Shown here: piece after piece, positions 55,325 to 64,000 of the stretch
How positions within the stretch are numbered: the stretch's first letter is position 1
Layout: the number at the start of each line of letters is the position of its first letter
Assembly (NCBI RefSeq): GCF_018991925.1
Contig: NW_024738608.1
Location: 3,346,661 to 3,410,660 of the forward strand
Direction of reading: 5' to 3'
DNA length: 64,000 nt
Source of the DNA: Homarus americanus
Lineage: Eukaryota > Arthropoda > Malacostraca > Decapoda > Nephropidae
Notes under the pieces: generated by a model
Database searches by the model: none
Told to the model about the DNA's origin: nothing
What the model saw: only the letters and a program-made list of their open reading frames with translations
Made by a program: the position numbers and the translations under genes

Positions 55325-55395
55325 AAACAAATTCACGCCTCCGTGGCCCTTCGGCCGGCCATCCTCGTACACAAGGGGCAACCATTATTATTTTA
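55325..55395. mobile_element. Short dispersed repeat fragment, second copy
   Basis: Partner of 53880-53945, starting CACGCCTCCGTGGCCCTTCG. Confidence 0.45.
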
Positions 55396-55765
55396 ATGTG
55401 TGGAGTGATGGTCGGTGTTGTTGTGCAACTGGTAATGGTGGTAATGGTGGTGAGTGTTGGTGCGGTGGTATAAAAGGTAAACTGTTATACATTACTGTCG
55501 CCATCTTACCTAAACAGTCAACATTATCCCGCATTTTCACCTCAAAGGTTCGACTGCTATACTTATCTCATATAAAACCAAATAAAGAAATTTTTGTTTT
55601 GTTTTTAAACCTGGAGCACCTAACTGCACTGTTGAGGAAGTGAAGGTGGTCGAGTACAGTGTCTGCCACGTTGCCTCCTTGTGTACTGAAGACTTGGTAT
55701 ACTGTATGCTGTCATGTGCATGGGACCCAGTTTCACCGTGTTACTAGAATTGACTATCAGAGGGA
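55396..55765. other. Unique sequence, no gene
   Basis: An 81-codon frame (55398-55643) has no recognised family. Confidence 0.55.
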
Positions 55766-56075
55766 AGGTTAGGTTAGGTTTGGTTATGTTTGGTTAGGTT
55801 GCGTTAAGTTAAATTAGGTTTGGTTAGGTTAAGTTGGTTAGGTTAGGTTAAGTTAAGTTAAATTAGGTTTGGTTAGGTTAAGTTAGGTTTGGTTAGGCTA
55901 GGTTATATTAGGTTTGGTGAGATGAAGTTAAGTCAGGTTAGATTAAGTCAGGTTAGTTTAGGTTAAGTCAGGTTTGTTTAGTTTAGGTTAAGTCAAGTTT
56001 GGTTAGGTTAAGTCAGGTTTGGTTTGGTTAGGTTAAGTTTAGTTTAGGTTAAGTTAGGTTTAGGTTAAGTTAGTC
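55766..56075 (+). repeat. Degenerate TTAGG/TTAAG interstitial array
   Basis: About 310 bp of GGTTAAGTTAGGTTTGGTTA variants on the G-rich strand; more diverged than the blocks at 18.5 and 48.2 kb. Confidence 0.9.
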
Positions 56076-56369
56076 CAATTCTTTTTCCCTTTCTAAATCA
56101 ATTATGCTCTTTAGATAACTCACTTTCTACTCTAAACTTTATTCTAGTTAATATTATGTTTAATAAGACTTTACAGGCAGGACTTATTGATCTCCCTGTT
56201 CTAAACTGTGTGCACCATAAGGCTCCTGGCTGATCAACCCCTAACTGCCTCAACGTGTGTTCCCAGAATTGACATTTCGAGCTTGATAATAATAACCTTG
56301 TCAAAATCGATTACATTAACCATCTGTCACCAATCAAACCTTTTCCCTCAAGACTCGATTATTTTGACT
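56076..56369. other. Unique sequence, no gene
   Basis: No gene supported. Confidence 0.6.
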
Positions 56370-56466
56370 GACTCACTCACTCACTCACTCACTCACTCAC
56401 TCCTCCACTCCTCACTCACACTCACTCCTCCTCACTCACTTACTCACTCACCCCTCCTCACTCACC

Positions 56467-56565
<99 letters not shown>

Positions 56566-56634
56566 CAACCAACCAACTCAACTAACCAACTAACTAACTA
56601 ACTAACTAACTGACTGACTGACTGACTGACTGAC
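56370..56634. repeat. Tetranucleotide cascade (ACTC)n, (ACTA)n, (ACCA)n, (ACTG)n
   Basis: CTCA units to about 56465, CTAA units to about 56563, a short CCAA run, CTAA again, then CTGA units to 56634. Each block differs by one base from the next. Confidence 0.96.
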
Positions 56635-56639
56635 GATCA

Positions 56640-57075
56640 AACCCCAAAAGAAAAAAACAAAAATACTGCTCGTGGCCTAATAGCTCGACTAGCCCCTACC
56701 CACCCTCCTCCTCCTTAAGACTAGGCCTATCAAACGAGCCTATTAAAACCACCCCGTTTGTTTATCAGGTTTAAGACCCCCCTTCTACCACCCTTAACTA
56801 GATTAACTACCTTCATTAAAGTGGCGTAAATCAGTGGTAGTTGAAGGTCATTAGAAAAATCGACCATCTATACTAGCGGCGAGTTTTCTATGCAAATTAG
56901 GGGTGGGAGGGTGGGGGTGGGGGAGGTGAGGGTAGGGGTGAGGTGTTGATATGGGGGACCTCGTTGTTATGCAAAGGGCCAGCCAAGAAAAGCTATTTAC
57001 CTTCCTAATCTTACGCTCGTTTAACCGTTGACTGGACACGATAGTTACCGCTCGTTAAGACGCTGGCTTATTATG
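56640..57075. promoter_or_regulatory. Non-repetitive island with octamer and homeodomain-like words
   Basis: ATGCAAAT (POU octamer) near 56890, ATGCAAAG near 56971, ATTAAA and TTAATCTTAC-type AT cores lie in single-copy DNA between repeat arrays. A GTGGGGGTGGGGG tract sits at 56905-56940. Possible conserved regulatory DNA; inference only. Confidence 0.3.
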
Positions 57076-57207
57076 GGTAAGAGAGAGAGAAAGAAATGAG
57101 AGAAAAAGTTAAGATGTTAGGTTATTGCGGAGAGAGAGATTTCTTCACTGTTCACTATACACACCAACTAATTTTATTACCGTCTTCCATTAATGTTCAT
57201 TTTCTAA

Positions 57208-57240
<33 letters not shown>

Positions 57241-57535
57241 GTGTGTGTGTGCGTGTGTGTGCGTGTGTGTGTGTGTGCGTGTTTACCTCACTCTAAAATT
57301 TCCCACACAACCACAGCCTGTGTGTCTCTCGTACCCTCTCCCTAGTATATACATATATCACTCTTCTCGTACGTCCAATCTCTCTCTCACACATCTATAT
57401 CTCTCCCTCTCTCACCTCGCCACACATGCCTCCATTTCCGCCTGTTTTACCACACACACACACACACACACACCCGCGGCCGACACCCTTACCATTCCCC
57501 CCGTCTACCACACACACACACACACACACACACGT
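57208..57535. repeat. (TG)n and two (CA)n tracts
   Basis: (TG)n at 57208-57283 with CG interruptions; (CA)n at 57451-57472 and 57508-57532, between them unique C-rich DNA. Confidence 0.93.
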
Positions 57536-57694
57536 TATTAAATGTGAAGTGTACGACCAAACGTATGGCCTCACACTGCCACTCACACGGGTGTAAATAA
57601 GTCAATTCCTATGTACACAACAGAACAAACAATGTACCGGAAATATTCTAACATTCAACGCCACAATATCCTGATCACTGGGGTCTGATAAACA

Positions 57695-57769
57695 CCCTTT
57701 GTGACCTCTACTCTGTAATCCCTTTGCGCTACCGCTCACAGGATGAGTATGGGGTGCACAATAAACTAG
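57695..57769 (+). mobile_element. Dispersed-repeat 3' end, copy 3 (opposite orientation)
   Basis: Reverse complement of 29326-29400 with about two mismatches over 75 bp. On this strand GGGGTGCACAATAAACTAG is followed by about 20 bp and then (CA)n at 57792-57816, again a polyadenylation-signal terminus beside a microsatellite. Confidence 0.75.
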
Positions 57770-57816
57770 TTGCTGTCCGTGGTAAATTAAAACACACACA
57801 CACACACACACACACA

Positions 57817-58114
57817 TAAAATTATTCTCCAAAACTATCGAAAGTCAATAAAAATCCTCACACTAAACCACCAATCGTGTGTATGGTCAAGTCTCACTAT
57901 AGTTCCGACGCCATCTTGGATACTAATTTTCCCACATCACTTAAATTCTTCTTAAAAAAAATCTTAAGTTATTTTTTTCTCATAGACTTAAGAGTAAACA
58001 CATGCAGTAGTAGAGTCTTAGGGCAATAAGGCCGCCATTTTGAGGGTACTTGGTGGATCGTTCCTTCGGAGCACAACAGAAAACGGGAACTGAGATAACA
58101 CCCCCCCAGGAGTT
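57817..58114. other. Unique sequence, no gene
   Basis: Contains GACGCCATCTTGGAT at about 57908 and GGCCGCCATTTTGAGG at about 58030, which resemble YY1-type sites. No gene. Confidence 0.55.
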
Positions 58115-58505
58115 TCACAGGTCACAGGTCAAAGGTTAGTCTCGGGGAAAACGTCGGCATCAGTTCACAGGTCATAGGTCTCAGGTTATAGGATACAGGT
58201 CAGGGTCATAGATTATAGGTCACATAGGTCAGAGAGGTCACAGGTCAGTTACAGGGCACATAGGTCACAGGTTATAGGTTACAGGTCATAGTTCTCAGGT
58301 CAGTTTCATGCTCCACAGGTCATAGGTCAGTCGTGTCCAGTCGCAGGTCACATAGGTCACAGGTTATAGGTCAGTCTCATGCCACACAGGTCACAGGTCA
58401 GTCTTGTCACACAGGTCACAGATCAGTCTTGTCACATAGGTCAGTGTCATGCCACACAGGTCACAGATACAGGTCACAGTTACAAGTTAGAGTCCCAGGT
58501 CAGGG
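58115..58505 (+). repeat. AGGTCA-rich array containing DR1 sites
   Basis: More than fifteen AGGTCA half-sites. Perfect DR1 (two AGGTCA separated by one base) occurs at 58119-58131, 58235-58247, 58317-58329 and 58388-58400. DR1 is the binding pattern of RXR/USP heterodimers, HNF4 and COUP-type nuclear receptors. The array itself is an irregular CACAGGTCACAGGTCA repeat. Confidence 0.8.
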
Positions 58506-59640
58506 TCACTGTAGACACCTGCCACATTTCACATGTTACAGAGACTACAGTATATTTAGCCCGCTACAGCATCATCTATAATAATTTAGTGAGTACTGTA
58601 CAAATTAACTTACTGTAATAAATAGTGTACATTACTTATTTACACTCGCTATACTAATGTACAAATAAAAACTAAAACAAATTCTATCTAATTAATTTGT
58701 ATTCAATAGTTTGACTTAATGAATAAAAAAAACTATTTAAACATAATTGCTAAGTTACTCCTCAAAAAGAAGATGGGAAGAAAAATAGCAAACCATTTTT
58801 TTTATTCAAATTAAAAATGATTAAAAAAACTAATGAAAATTCTTAAGTTCCCTTCAAAAGAGAATATGGAATGCAGAACAAGAAAATATCAGAGAGGGTA
58901 AATAAAATTATAAATAAAAACAAAAGAGGGAGGAGAAACGAAAATAAATTAGGAAATGTGAGGTGGCACAAACACCCACTATGATGCTTCCACAATGATT
59001 GTTTTTTAGTCTATTATAAAGGAAAACAAAAATTCTTAAGATAGAGAAGAAGAAAATGGAAAATAGGAATGGAGAAAAGAAATAGATGATGAGGAAGTGA
59101 AAGAAAATGGGAAGGAGAGAGTAAGTAGGGGTAAAGAAAATGGGAAGAGAGAAATAGCAAGCAGAGATAAAGAAGTAGGAAGAAGAGAGGGAATGGGAAG
59201 TAGGGAAAGAAATGGGAAACTTGAAAAAATGGAAGAAAAGGCACGAGGAAAAAAGGAATATAAAATAATGAAGGGAGAATAGAGATGGAGAAAGAAGTCA
59301 AACTAAAAATAGAAAATTAAAATAAGTTAAAAAAAATGGAAATGAGTTAAAGCAGAAGACAGGAGTAAAACAAAACTTAAACAAAAAATAAAAACACGTA
59401 GACAAAAAAAAATCACAAAACGTAAAAATAAAAGTAAATACAAAATCACAAAACCGAAACAAAAAACAACACAATCATCACTACAACTACAACAACAAAA
59501 CATAAAAAAAACAAAAAATTATCGACAACAAAAACAACAACAGCAAAAACAAAACATCAACATAACAACAACAGCCACACAAACACTTATCCCACCATTA
59601 CAAGTACTAAATTAAAACGAGGGTAAGTAGTCGAACCTGA
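58506..59640. other. A-rich unique DNA, no gene
   Basis: AT-rich, then A-rich from 58760. 59040-59280 is a degenerate GAAAATGGGAAGAGAGAAAT purine repeat and 59340-59560 is AAAACAACAAAA-rich. The 95-codon reverse Phe/Leu/Ser frame (59014-59301) is compositional. Confidence 0.65.
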
Positions 59641-59812
59641 CCCTCTCCATCCCTCTCTCTCACTCTCTCCTTCCTTCCATTCTCCCCCCTCTCTCCTCCC
59701 CCCTTCCCCCTCTCCATTCCCCCCTCTCTCCTCCCCCTTTCTCTCTCCTCCTTCCTTCCATTCTCCCCCTCCCTCTCTCCTCCCCCCTCTCTCTCTCTCT
59801 CTCCACAAGTAA
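59641..59812. repeat. CTCTCCCCCCTTCC pyrimidine array
   Basis: Two or three units of about 65 bp with TCCTTCCTTCCATTCTCCCC. Confidence 0.88.
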
Positions 59813-59869
59813 TTTTCCTAAAACACGAATACAAAAGCAAGTCCTTAATGATAATGATTCTTGAACTCC

Positions 59870-60010
59870 CTTCGTGGCCTCGCTCTCTTTAAGTCGTTTT
59901 GTTTTCGCCAGGCGATGTGTGTCTGGCGGTATAAAACTCGCGCCGCCGCTCTCCCTCCATGCTTGTGTGAAAATGTCTCATTATAACCCGCACGCTTCAC
60001 TGAGCCTCCC
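59870..60010 (+). promoter_or_regulatory. GC-rich island with TATAAAA, candidate core promoter
   Basis: TATAAAA at 59930-59936 is followed by a CpG-rich stretch (CTCGCGCCGCCGCTC). An ATG at 59974 opens MSHYNPHASLSLPAYLPF before the frame runs into (CT)n. No TCAGT initiator lies 30 bp downstream of the TATA box. Promoter and start codon are inference. Confidence 0.3.
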
Positions 60011-60021
60011 TGCCTACCTGC

Positions 60022-60027
<6 letters not shown>

Positions 60028-60062
<35 letters not shown>

Positions 60063-60246
60063 CATTTAGCTGCCCTGTGTGTATGTATGTGTGTGTGTGT
60101 AGCTGCCTCTCTCTCCGTTTAGCTGCCTCTCTCTCTCTCTCTCCGTTTAGCTCCCCTCTCTCTTTCTCTCTGTTCCTTATCACCTCTCTCTCTCTCTCTG
60201 TTCATTTAGCTGCCTGTGTATGTATGTATGTGTGTGTGTGTGGCTG

Positions 60247-60307
<61 letters not shown>

Positions 60308-60369
60308 ATGTCCCCCTACACCTCTCTCTCTCTCTCTCTCTCTCCTCTCTCTCTGCCTCAATGCTCCCC

Positions 60370-60420
<51 letters not shown>

Positions 60421-60430
60421 GCTCCCCTAC

Positions 60431-60468
<38 letters not shown>

Positions 60469-60695
60469 GCCCTCACCTCTCTCTCTCTCTCTCAATGCTC
60501 CCCTACACCTCTCTCTCTCTCTCTCTCAATGCTCCCTACACTTCTCTCTCACCCCGTTTTTGTGTCTCCGCCACTGCTCACTTCTCACTCTCTCTCCTCT
60601 CTTTTTCTTTAATTTTGTCTTCACTGTTCCTCTCCCTCCCTCGTTCTTCCCCTCCTCCCCTCACGGTTCTCTCTCTCTCTCTCTCTCTCTCTGAA
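60028..60695. repeat. Multiple (CT)n arrays with CAATGCTCCCCTACACCT units
   Basis: At least eight (CT)n blocks separated by CTCAATGCTCCCCTACACCT or TTTAGCTGCCTCTC. Forward Leu/Ser frames of 130-205 codons are artefacts. Confidence 0.95.
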
Positions 60696-60729
60696 TAGAC
60701 GGAACCCTATTGGACAAAATACCATGGCG

Positions 60730-61815
60730 TTGGGTTGGGTTGGGTTGGGCTGGGTTGGGCTGGTTGGTTGGGTTGGGTTGGGTTGGGTTGGGTTGGGCTG
60801 GGTTGGGTTGGGTTGGGTTGGGTTGGGTTGGGTTGGGTTGGGTTGGGTTGGGTTGGGTTGGGTTGGGTTGGGCTGGGTGGGGTTGGGTTGGGTTGGGTTG
60901 GGTTGGGTTGGGTTGGGTTGGGTTGGGTTGGGTTGGGTTGGGTTGGGTTGGGTTGGGTTGGGTTGGGTTGGGTTGAGTTGGGCTGGGTTGGGCGTGGGTT
61001 GGGTTGGGTTGGGTTGGGTTGGGTTGGGTTGGGTTGGGTTGGGTTGGGTTGGGCTGGGCTGGGCTGGGTTGGGTTGGGTTGGGTTGGGTTGGGTTGGGTT
61101 GGGCTGGGCTGGGCTGGGTTGGGCTGGGTTGGGCTGGGTTGGGTTGGGTTGGTTGGGTTGGGTTGGGTTGGGTTGGGTTGGGTTGGGTTGGGTTGGGTTG
61201 GGTTGGGTTGGGCTGGGTTGGGTTGGGTTGGGTTGGGCTGGGTTGGGTTGGGTTGGGTTGGGTTGGGTTGGGTTGGGCTGGGCTGGGTGGGCTGGGTTGG
61301 GCTGGGTTGGGCTGGGTTGGGCTGGGTTGGGTTGGGTTAGGTTGGGTTGGGTTGGGTTGGGTTGGGTTGGGTTGGGTTGGGTTGGGTTGGGTTGGGTTGG
61401 GTTGGGTTGGGTTGGGTTGGGTTGGGTTGGGTTGGGTTGGGTTGGGTTGGGTTGGGTTGGGCTGGGCTGGGTTGGGTTGGGTTGGGTTGGGTTGGGTTGG
61501 GTTGGGTTGGGTTGGGTTGGGTTGGGTTGGGTTGGTTGGGTTGGGTTGGGTTGGGCTGGGCTGGGTTGGGCTGGGTTGGGCTGGGTTGGGTTGGGTTGGG
61601 TTGGGTTGGGTTGGGTTGGGTTGGGTTGGGCTGGGCTGGGCTGGGTTGGGTTGGTTGGGTTGGGTTGGGTTGGGTTGGGTTGGGTTGGGTTGGTTGGGCT
61701 GGGCTGGGCTGGGTTGGGTTGGGTTGGGTTGGGTTGGGCTGGGCTGGGTTGGGTTGGGTTGGGTTGGGTTGGGTTGGGTTGGGTTGGGTTGGGTTGGTTG
61801 GGTTGGGTTGGGTTG
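60730..61815 (+). repeat. (TTGGG)n array, about 1.09 kb
   Basis: About 217 pentamers, mostly TTGGG with interspersed CTGGG and rare TTGG, GTGGG and TTAGG. CTGGG units cluster in twos and threes (about 61050, 61100, 61555, 61630, 61695, 61736). GGG every five bases makes it a continuous G-quadruplex motif. TTGGG is one base from the arthropod TTAGG telomere unit. Gly/Trp and Pro/Gln/Asn frames of 372 and 408 codons arise because five-base units have no stops. Confidence 0.98.
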
Positions 61816-62165
61816 ATTTGGGTTGGTTTTATCTTAAAATAGACCAAGTTACTATAAGCTAGTTTAAATTAATGACAAAATAAATCAATATATTCGATTC
61901 TTACAAATACGCAAGAAAAAAAGAAAGTTACCTTAAGATTAAAAAAGAAAATACCTATACCATTAAACAAAAACCACGACCCTCCTCCTCCCCAAAAATA
62001 AATAAAAGATAAAACTACGTTGAGACTGTACCAAGACACGTAATATTTTTTTGGGGGGGAATCTGGCACTGGTGGTGAGTCATTACTAATAACATTTCGT
62101 CTTAGTTGTTAATTTGTAGGTGCCACGTCATGGTCCAGGCTCTGGTGCCATTCATCACCTGTTGG
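61816..62165. other. Unique sequence, no gene
   Basis: No gene supported. Confidence 0.6.
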
Positions 62166-62216
<51 letters not shown>

Positions 62217-62374
62217 TTATTTTCCCACTTTCACTCTCCCTCACTATCTCTCACTCCCCACTAACTTTAATTAAGTCTTACCCTCGTCGTCGGTCTCTCT
62301 CTCTCTCTCTCTCTCTCTGTTTGTTTCCTTCACTCTCTGTCTCTGTTTACCTCCCCCTCCGTCCGTCCGTCCGT
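62166..62374. repeat. (CT)n tracts and (CCGT)n
   Basis: (CT)n at 62168-62214 and 62296-62318; CCGTCCGTCCGTCCGTC at 62361-62377. Confidence 0.94.
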
Positions 62375-62510
62375 CCGTCTCCTCTAACCAGTTAATCAGC
62401 ATAATTAATGAACCATTGGAGACTCATTAACCGCTCCTCTGGGTCTCCGGCGATCACAGCCCCCCGCTAATCACCAGCCTGGCCGCCCACCTTCCCACCC
62501 GCACCTCCGC
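62375..62510. promoter_or_regulatory. Non-repetitive island with clustered TAAT cores
   Basis: GTTAATCAG, ATAATTAATGAACC, CTCATTAACC and GCTAATCACC fall within about 85 bp, next to repeats on both sides. Clusters of TAAT cores are bound by homeodomain proteins. A candidate conserved element, by inference. Confidence 0.3.
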
Positions 62511-62935
62511 CACCCACCCCACCTATCCACTTAGCCCACCCGCCCACCCACCCCGCACCTGCTGCAGTTCCATTCCACATTCCGTCGATGTGCCTGTGTT
62601 TTGATCATGCAGTGCTTTATCACAAGTCTAGCCATCCTTACCCACTCAGATTAGCCATCCGCCCATAACCACTCATCCACTTAAATATCTTCCTACTTAT
62701 CCACTCAGGTTTGATATCCATTTATCCATCTACCCGCCAAACCATCATCTACCCATCCACTCCTATCAGATATTCTTATCCATCTGCCCACCCAAGAGAG
62801 CCATCCACCCCTCCATCCACTCACCCACCAAGGTCAGCCATCCACTTATCCAATCACTCACTCATCCACCTTTACCTGGTGTAATTTATCAACCCAAACT
62901 AGCCATCCACTCATCCATCCATCCACTCTTGCACC
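62511..62935. repeat. Degenerate CATCCACTCATCCACC array
   Basis: CCACCC and TCCATCCACT words at irregular spacing. Confidence 0.8.
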
Positions 62936-62959
62936 TCTTGTATGCCCACAGCTTTGTAG

Positions 62960-63312
62960 GTTCAAATTAGTGGGTGGTGGTGGTCAGTAGTGGGTGGCAG
63001 TGGTGTGTGGTGGATGGTAGTGGTGTTAGTGGTGGAGTGGTAGTGGTGCATGGTGGTGGGTGGTAGTGGTATGGTAGTGGTGGTAGTGGTGGGTGGCAGT
63101 GGGTGGTAGTGGTGGGTGTGTGGTGATTAGTGGTGGTGTGTTGGGTAGTGGTAGGTGGAGTGGCAGTGGGTGAGTGGTGGGCAGTGGTGGTGGTAGTGGA
63201 TGATGTGTCGGGTGGTGGGTGGTAGTGGGCTGTAGTGGTGGGTGGGGTGGCTGTGGTAGTGGGTGGTATTGGGCTGTCGAGGTGGGTGGTAGTGGGTGGT
63301 AGTAGTGGGGTG
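62960..63312. repeat. GGTAGTGGTGGGTGGTAGTG array
   Basis: GT-rich irregular repeat; the reverse His/Pro/Thr frame of 97 codons is an artefact. Confidence 0.92.
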
Positions 63313-63404
63313 TGGGCAAAATGGGTGGCTTACAGCAGTGTGACAGAATACACAGAGGCTAGGTTAGGTTTATGAGAGCCAAGGTCGTTTACGAATGCTC
63401 AGCC
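63313..63404. other. Unique spacer
   Basis: Includes a short TAGGTTAGG. No gene. Confidence 0.55.
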
Positions 63405-63715
63405 CTTATCCTTCAGATCACAACTCTCAGTCCTCAGATCACGACCCACAACCCTCAGATCACAACCCACAACCCCCAGATCACAACCCTCATCCTCAGA
63501 TCACATCCCAATCAGCACTAATCAGCTCTCAACTTCCTCAGACCACAACCTTCAACCCTCAGATCACAACCTCAGACCACATCCCTCAACCCTCAGATCA
63601 CATCCCTCAACCCTCAGATCACACCAGATCACATCCCTCAACCCTCAGATCACATCCCTCAGATTACAACCCACAACCAGTAGCTCTCAGCCCTCAGATC
63701 ACAGCCCTCAGCCTT
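63405..63715. repeat. About 17-bp minisatellite (CCCTCAGATCACAACCC)
   Basis: About 17 degenerate units based on CTCAGATCACA. The 115-codon forward frame across it is not a gene. Confidence 0.94.
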
Positions 63716-63844
63716 AAGTGTGGTGCAGTGACTGACCTATGAGGCGGCCAACATTACGTTATGATGAAAGGCTAACTGGAGGTCCCCCTTGACTCGAGTT
63801 AGGTGGGGGCGGTCAAGCATGGAAGAACTGAGGTAATTCTCTAG

Positions 63845-64000
63845 CAGGTACACTGAGCGGTTATACTGAGCGGTTATACTGAGCGGGTATACAGAGCGGG
63901 TATACTAGCAAGTACACTGAGTGGATATACAGAGCAGGTACACTGAGCGGGTACACAGTAGGTACACTGGGTGGGTACACTGAGCGGATATAGAGACCAG
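63845..64000. repeat. About 17-bp minisatellite (TACACTGAGCGGGTATAC), runs off window
   Basis: About nine units of GAGCGG(G/T)TA(T/C)AC; the array continues past the window end. Confidence 0.9.

Noticed and set aside
60730..61815. True chromosome end
   Set aside because: Unique DNA and other arrays continue on both sides, and the unit is TTGGG rather than TTAGG.
60621..61847. 408-codon Pro/Gln/Asn frame and 372-codon Gly/Trp frame
   Set aside because: Both read the same TTGGG pentamer array on opposite strands.

Overview
The window looks like repeat-rich nuclear DNA of an arthropod, most likely a decapod crustacean. Evidence: very long dinucleotide arrays, dozens of minisatellites, interstitial blocks of the arthropod telomere word TTAGG/CCTAA in both orientations, decayed non-LTR retroelements, a tRNA-derived SINE-like unit and two 100-N scaffold gaps. 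I see no bacterial or viral gene organisation. The species call is inference.

Layout. 1-8.1 kb: a chain of minisatellites and microsatellites, including a four-copy CRE repeat at 959-1078. 8.1-15.2 kb and 23.6-30.0 kb: two copies of one 6.4-7.1 kb block, apparently identical in single-copy stretches and different inside tandem arrays. Copy 2 starts at an N gap and both end in a (GA)n tract. 15.2-23.5 kb: more arrays plus a promoter-like island near 17.6 kb. 30.0-38.1 kb: the most gene-like part, with a decayed reverse-strand retroelement RNase H region, a decayed forward-strand reverse transcriptase C-terminus, one intact reverse-strand ORF of a multi-copy family with transposase-like spacing, and a TATA/Inr core promoter at 35.88 kb. 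38.2-50.2 kb: almost continuous purine-rich tandem DNA on the + strand, with a 19-bp satellite of about 5.3 kb, a (GGA)n tract of about 2.5 kb and a GGTGAGGG tract of about 1.5 kb. 50.2-58 kb: two candidate internal exons (51.09 and 52.03 kb), retroelement 3' ends, a 77-bp TA-flanked palindrome and a tRNA-like unit between 60-bp inverted arms. 58-64 kb: an AGGTCA-rich array, an A-rich stretch, a TATA-containing GC-rich island, a 1.1 kb (TTGGG)n array and further minisatellites.

There is no convincing complete host gene. The long open frames over arrays are artefacts: the units have no stop codons on one strand and their lengths are often not multiples of three, so all frames stay open. The recurring theme is retroelement 3' ends (AATAAA near the terminus) abutting microsatellites, together with tandem arrays of transcription-factor-like words (CRE, E-box, nuclear-receptor half-site, NF-Y box, Pol III B-box). 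I see no undescribed multi-gene system. The most unusual objects are the gap-adjacent duplication, the purine and G-quadruplex mega-arrays, the inverted-arm SINE-like element and the candidate exons.
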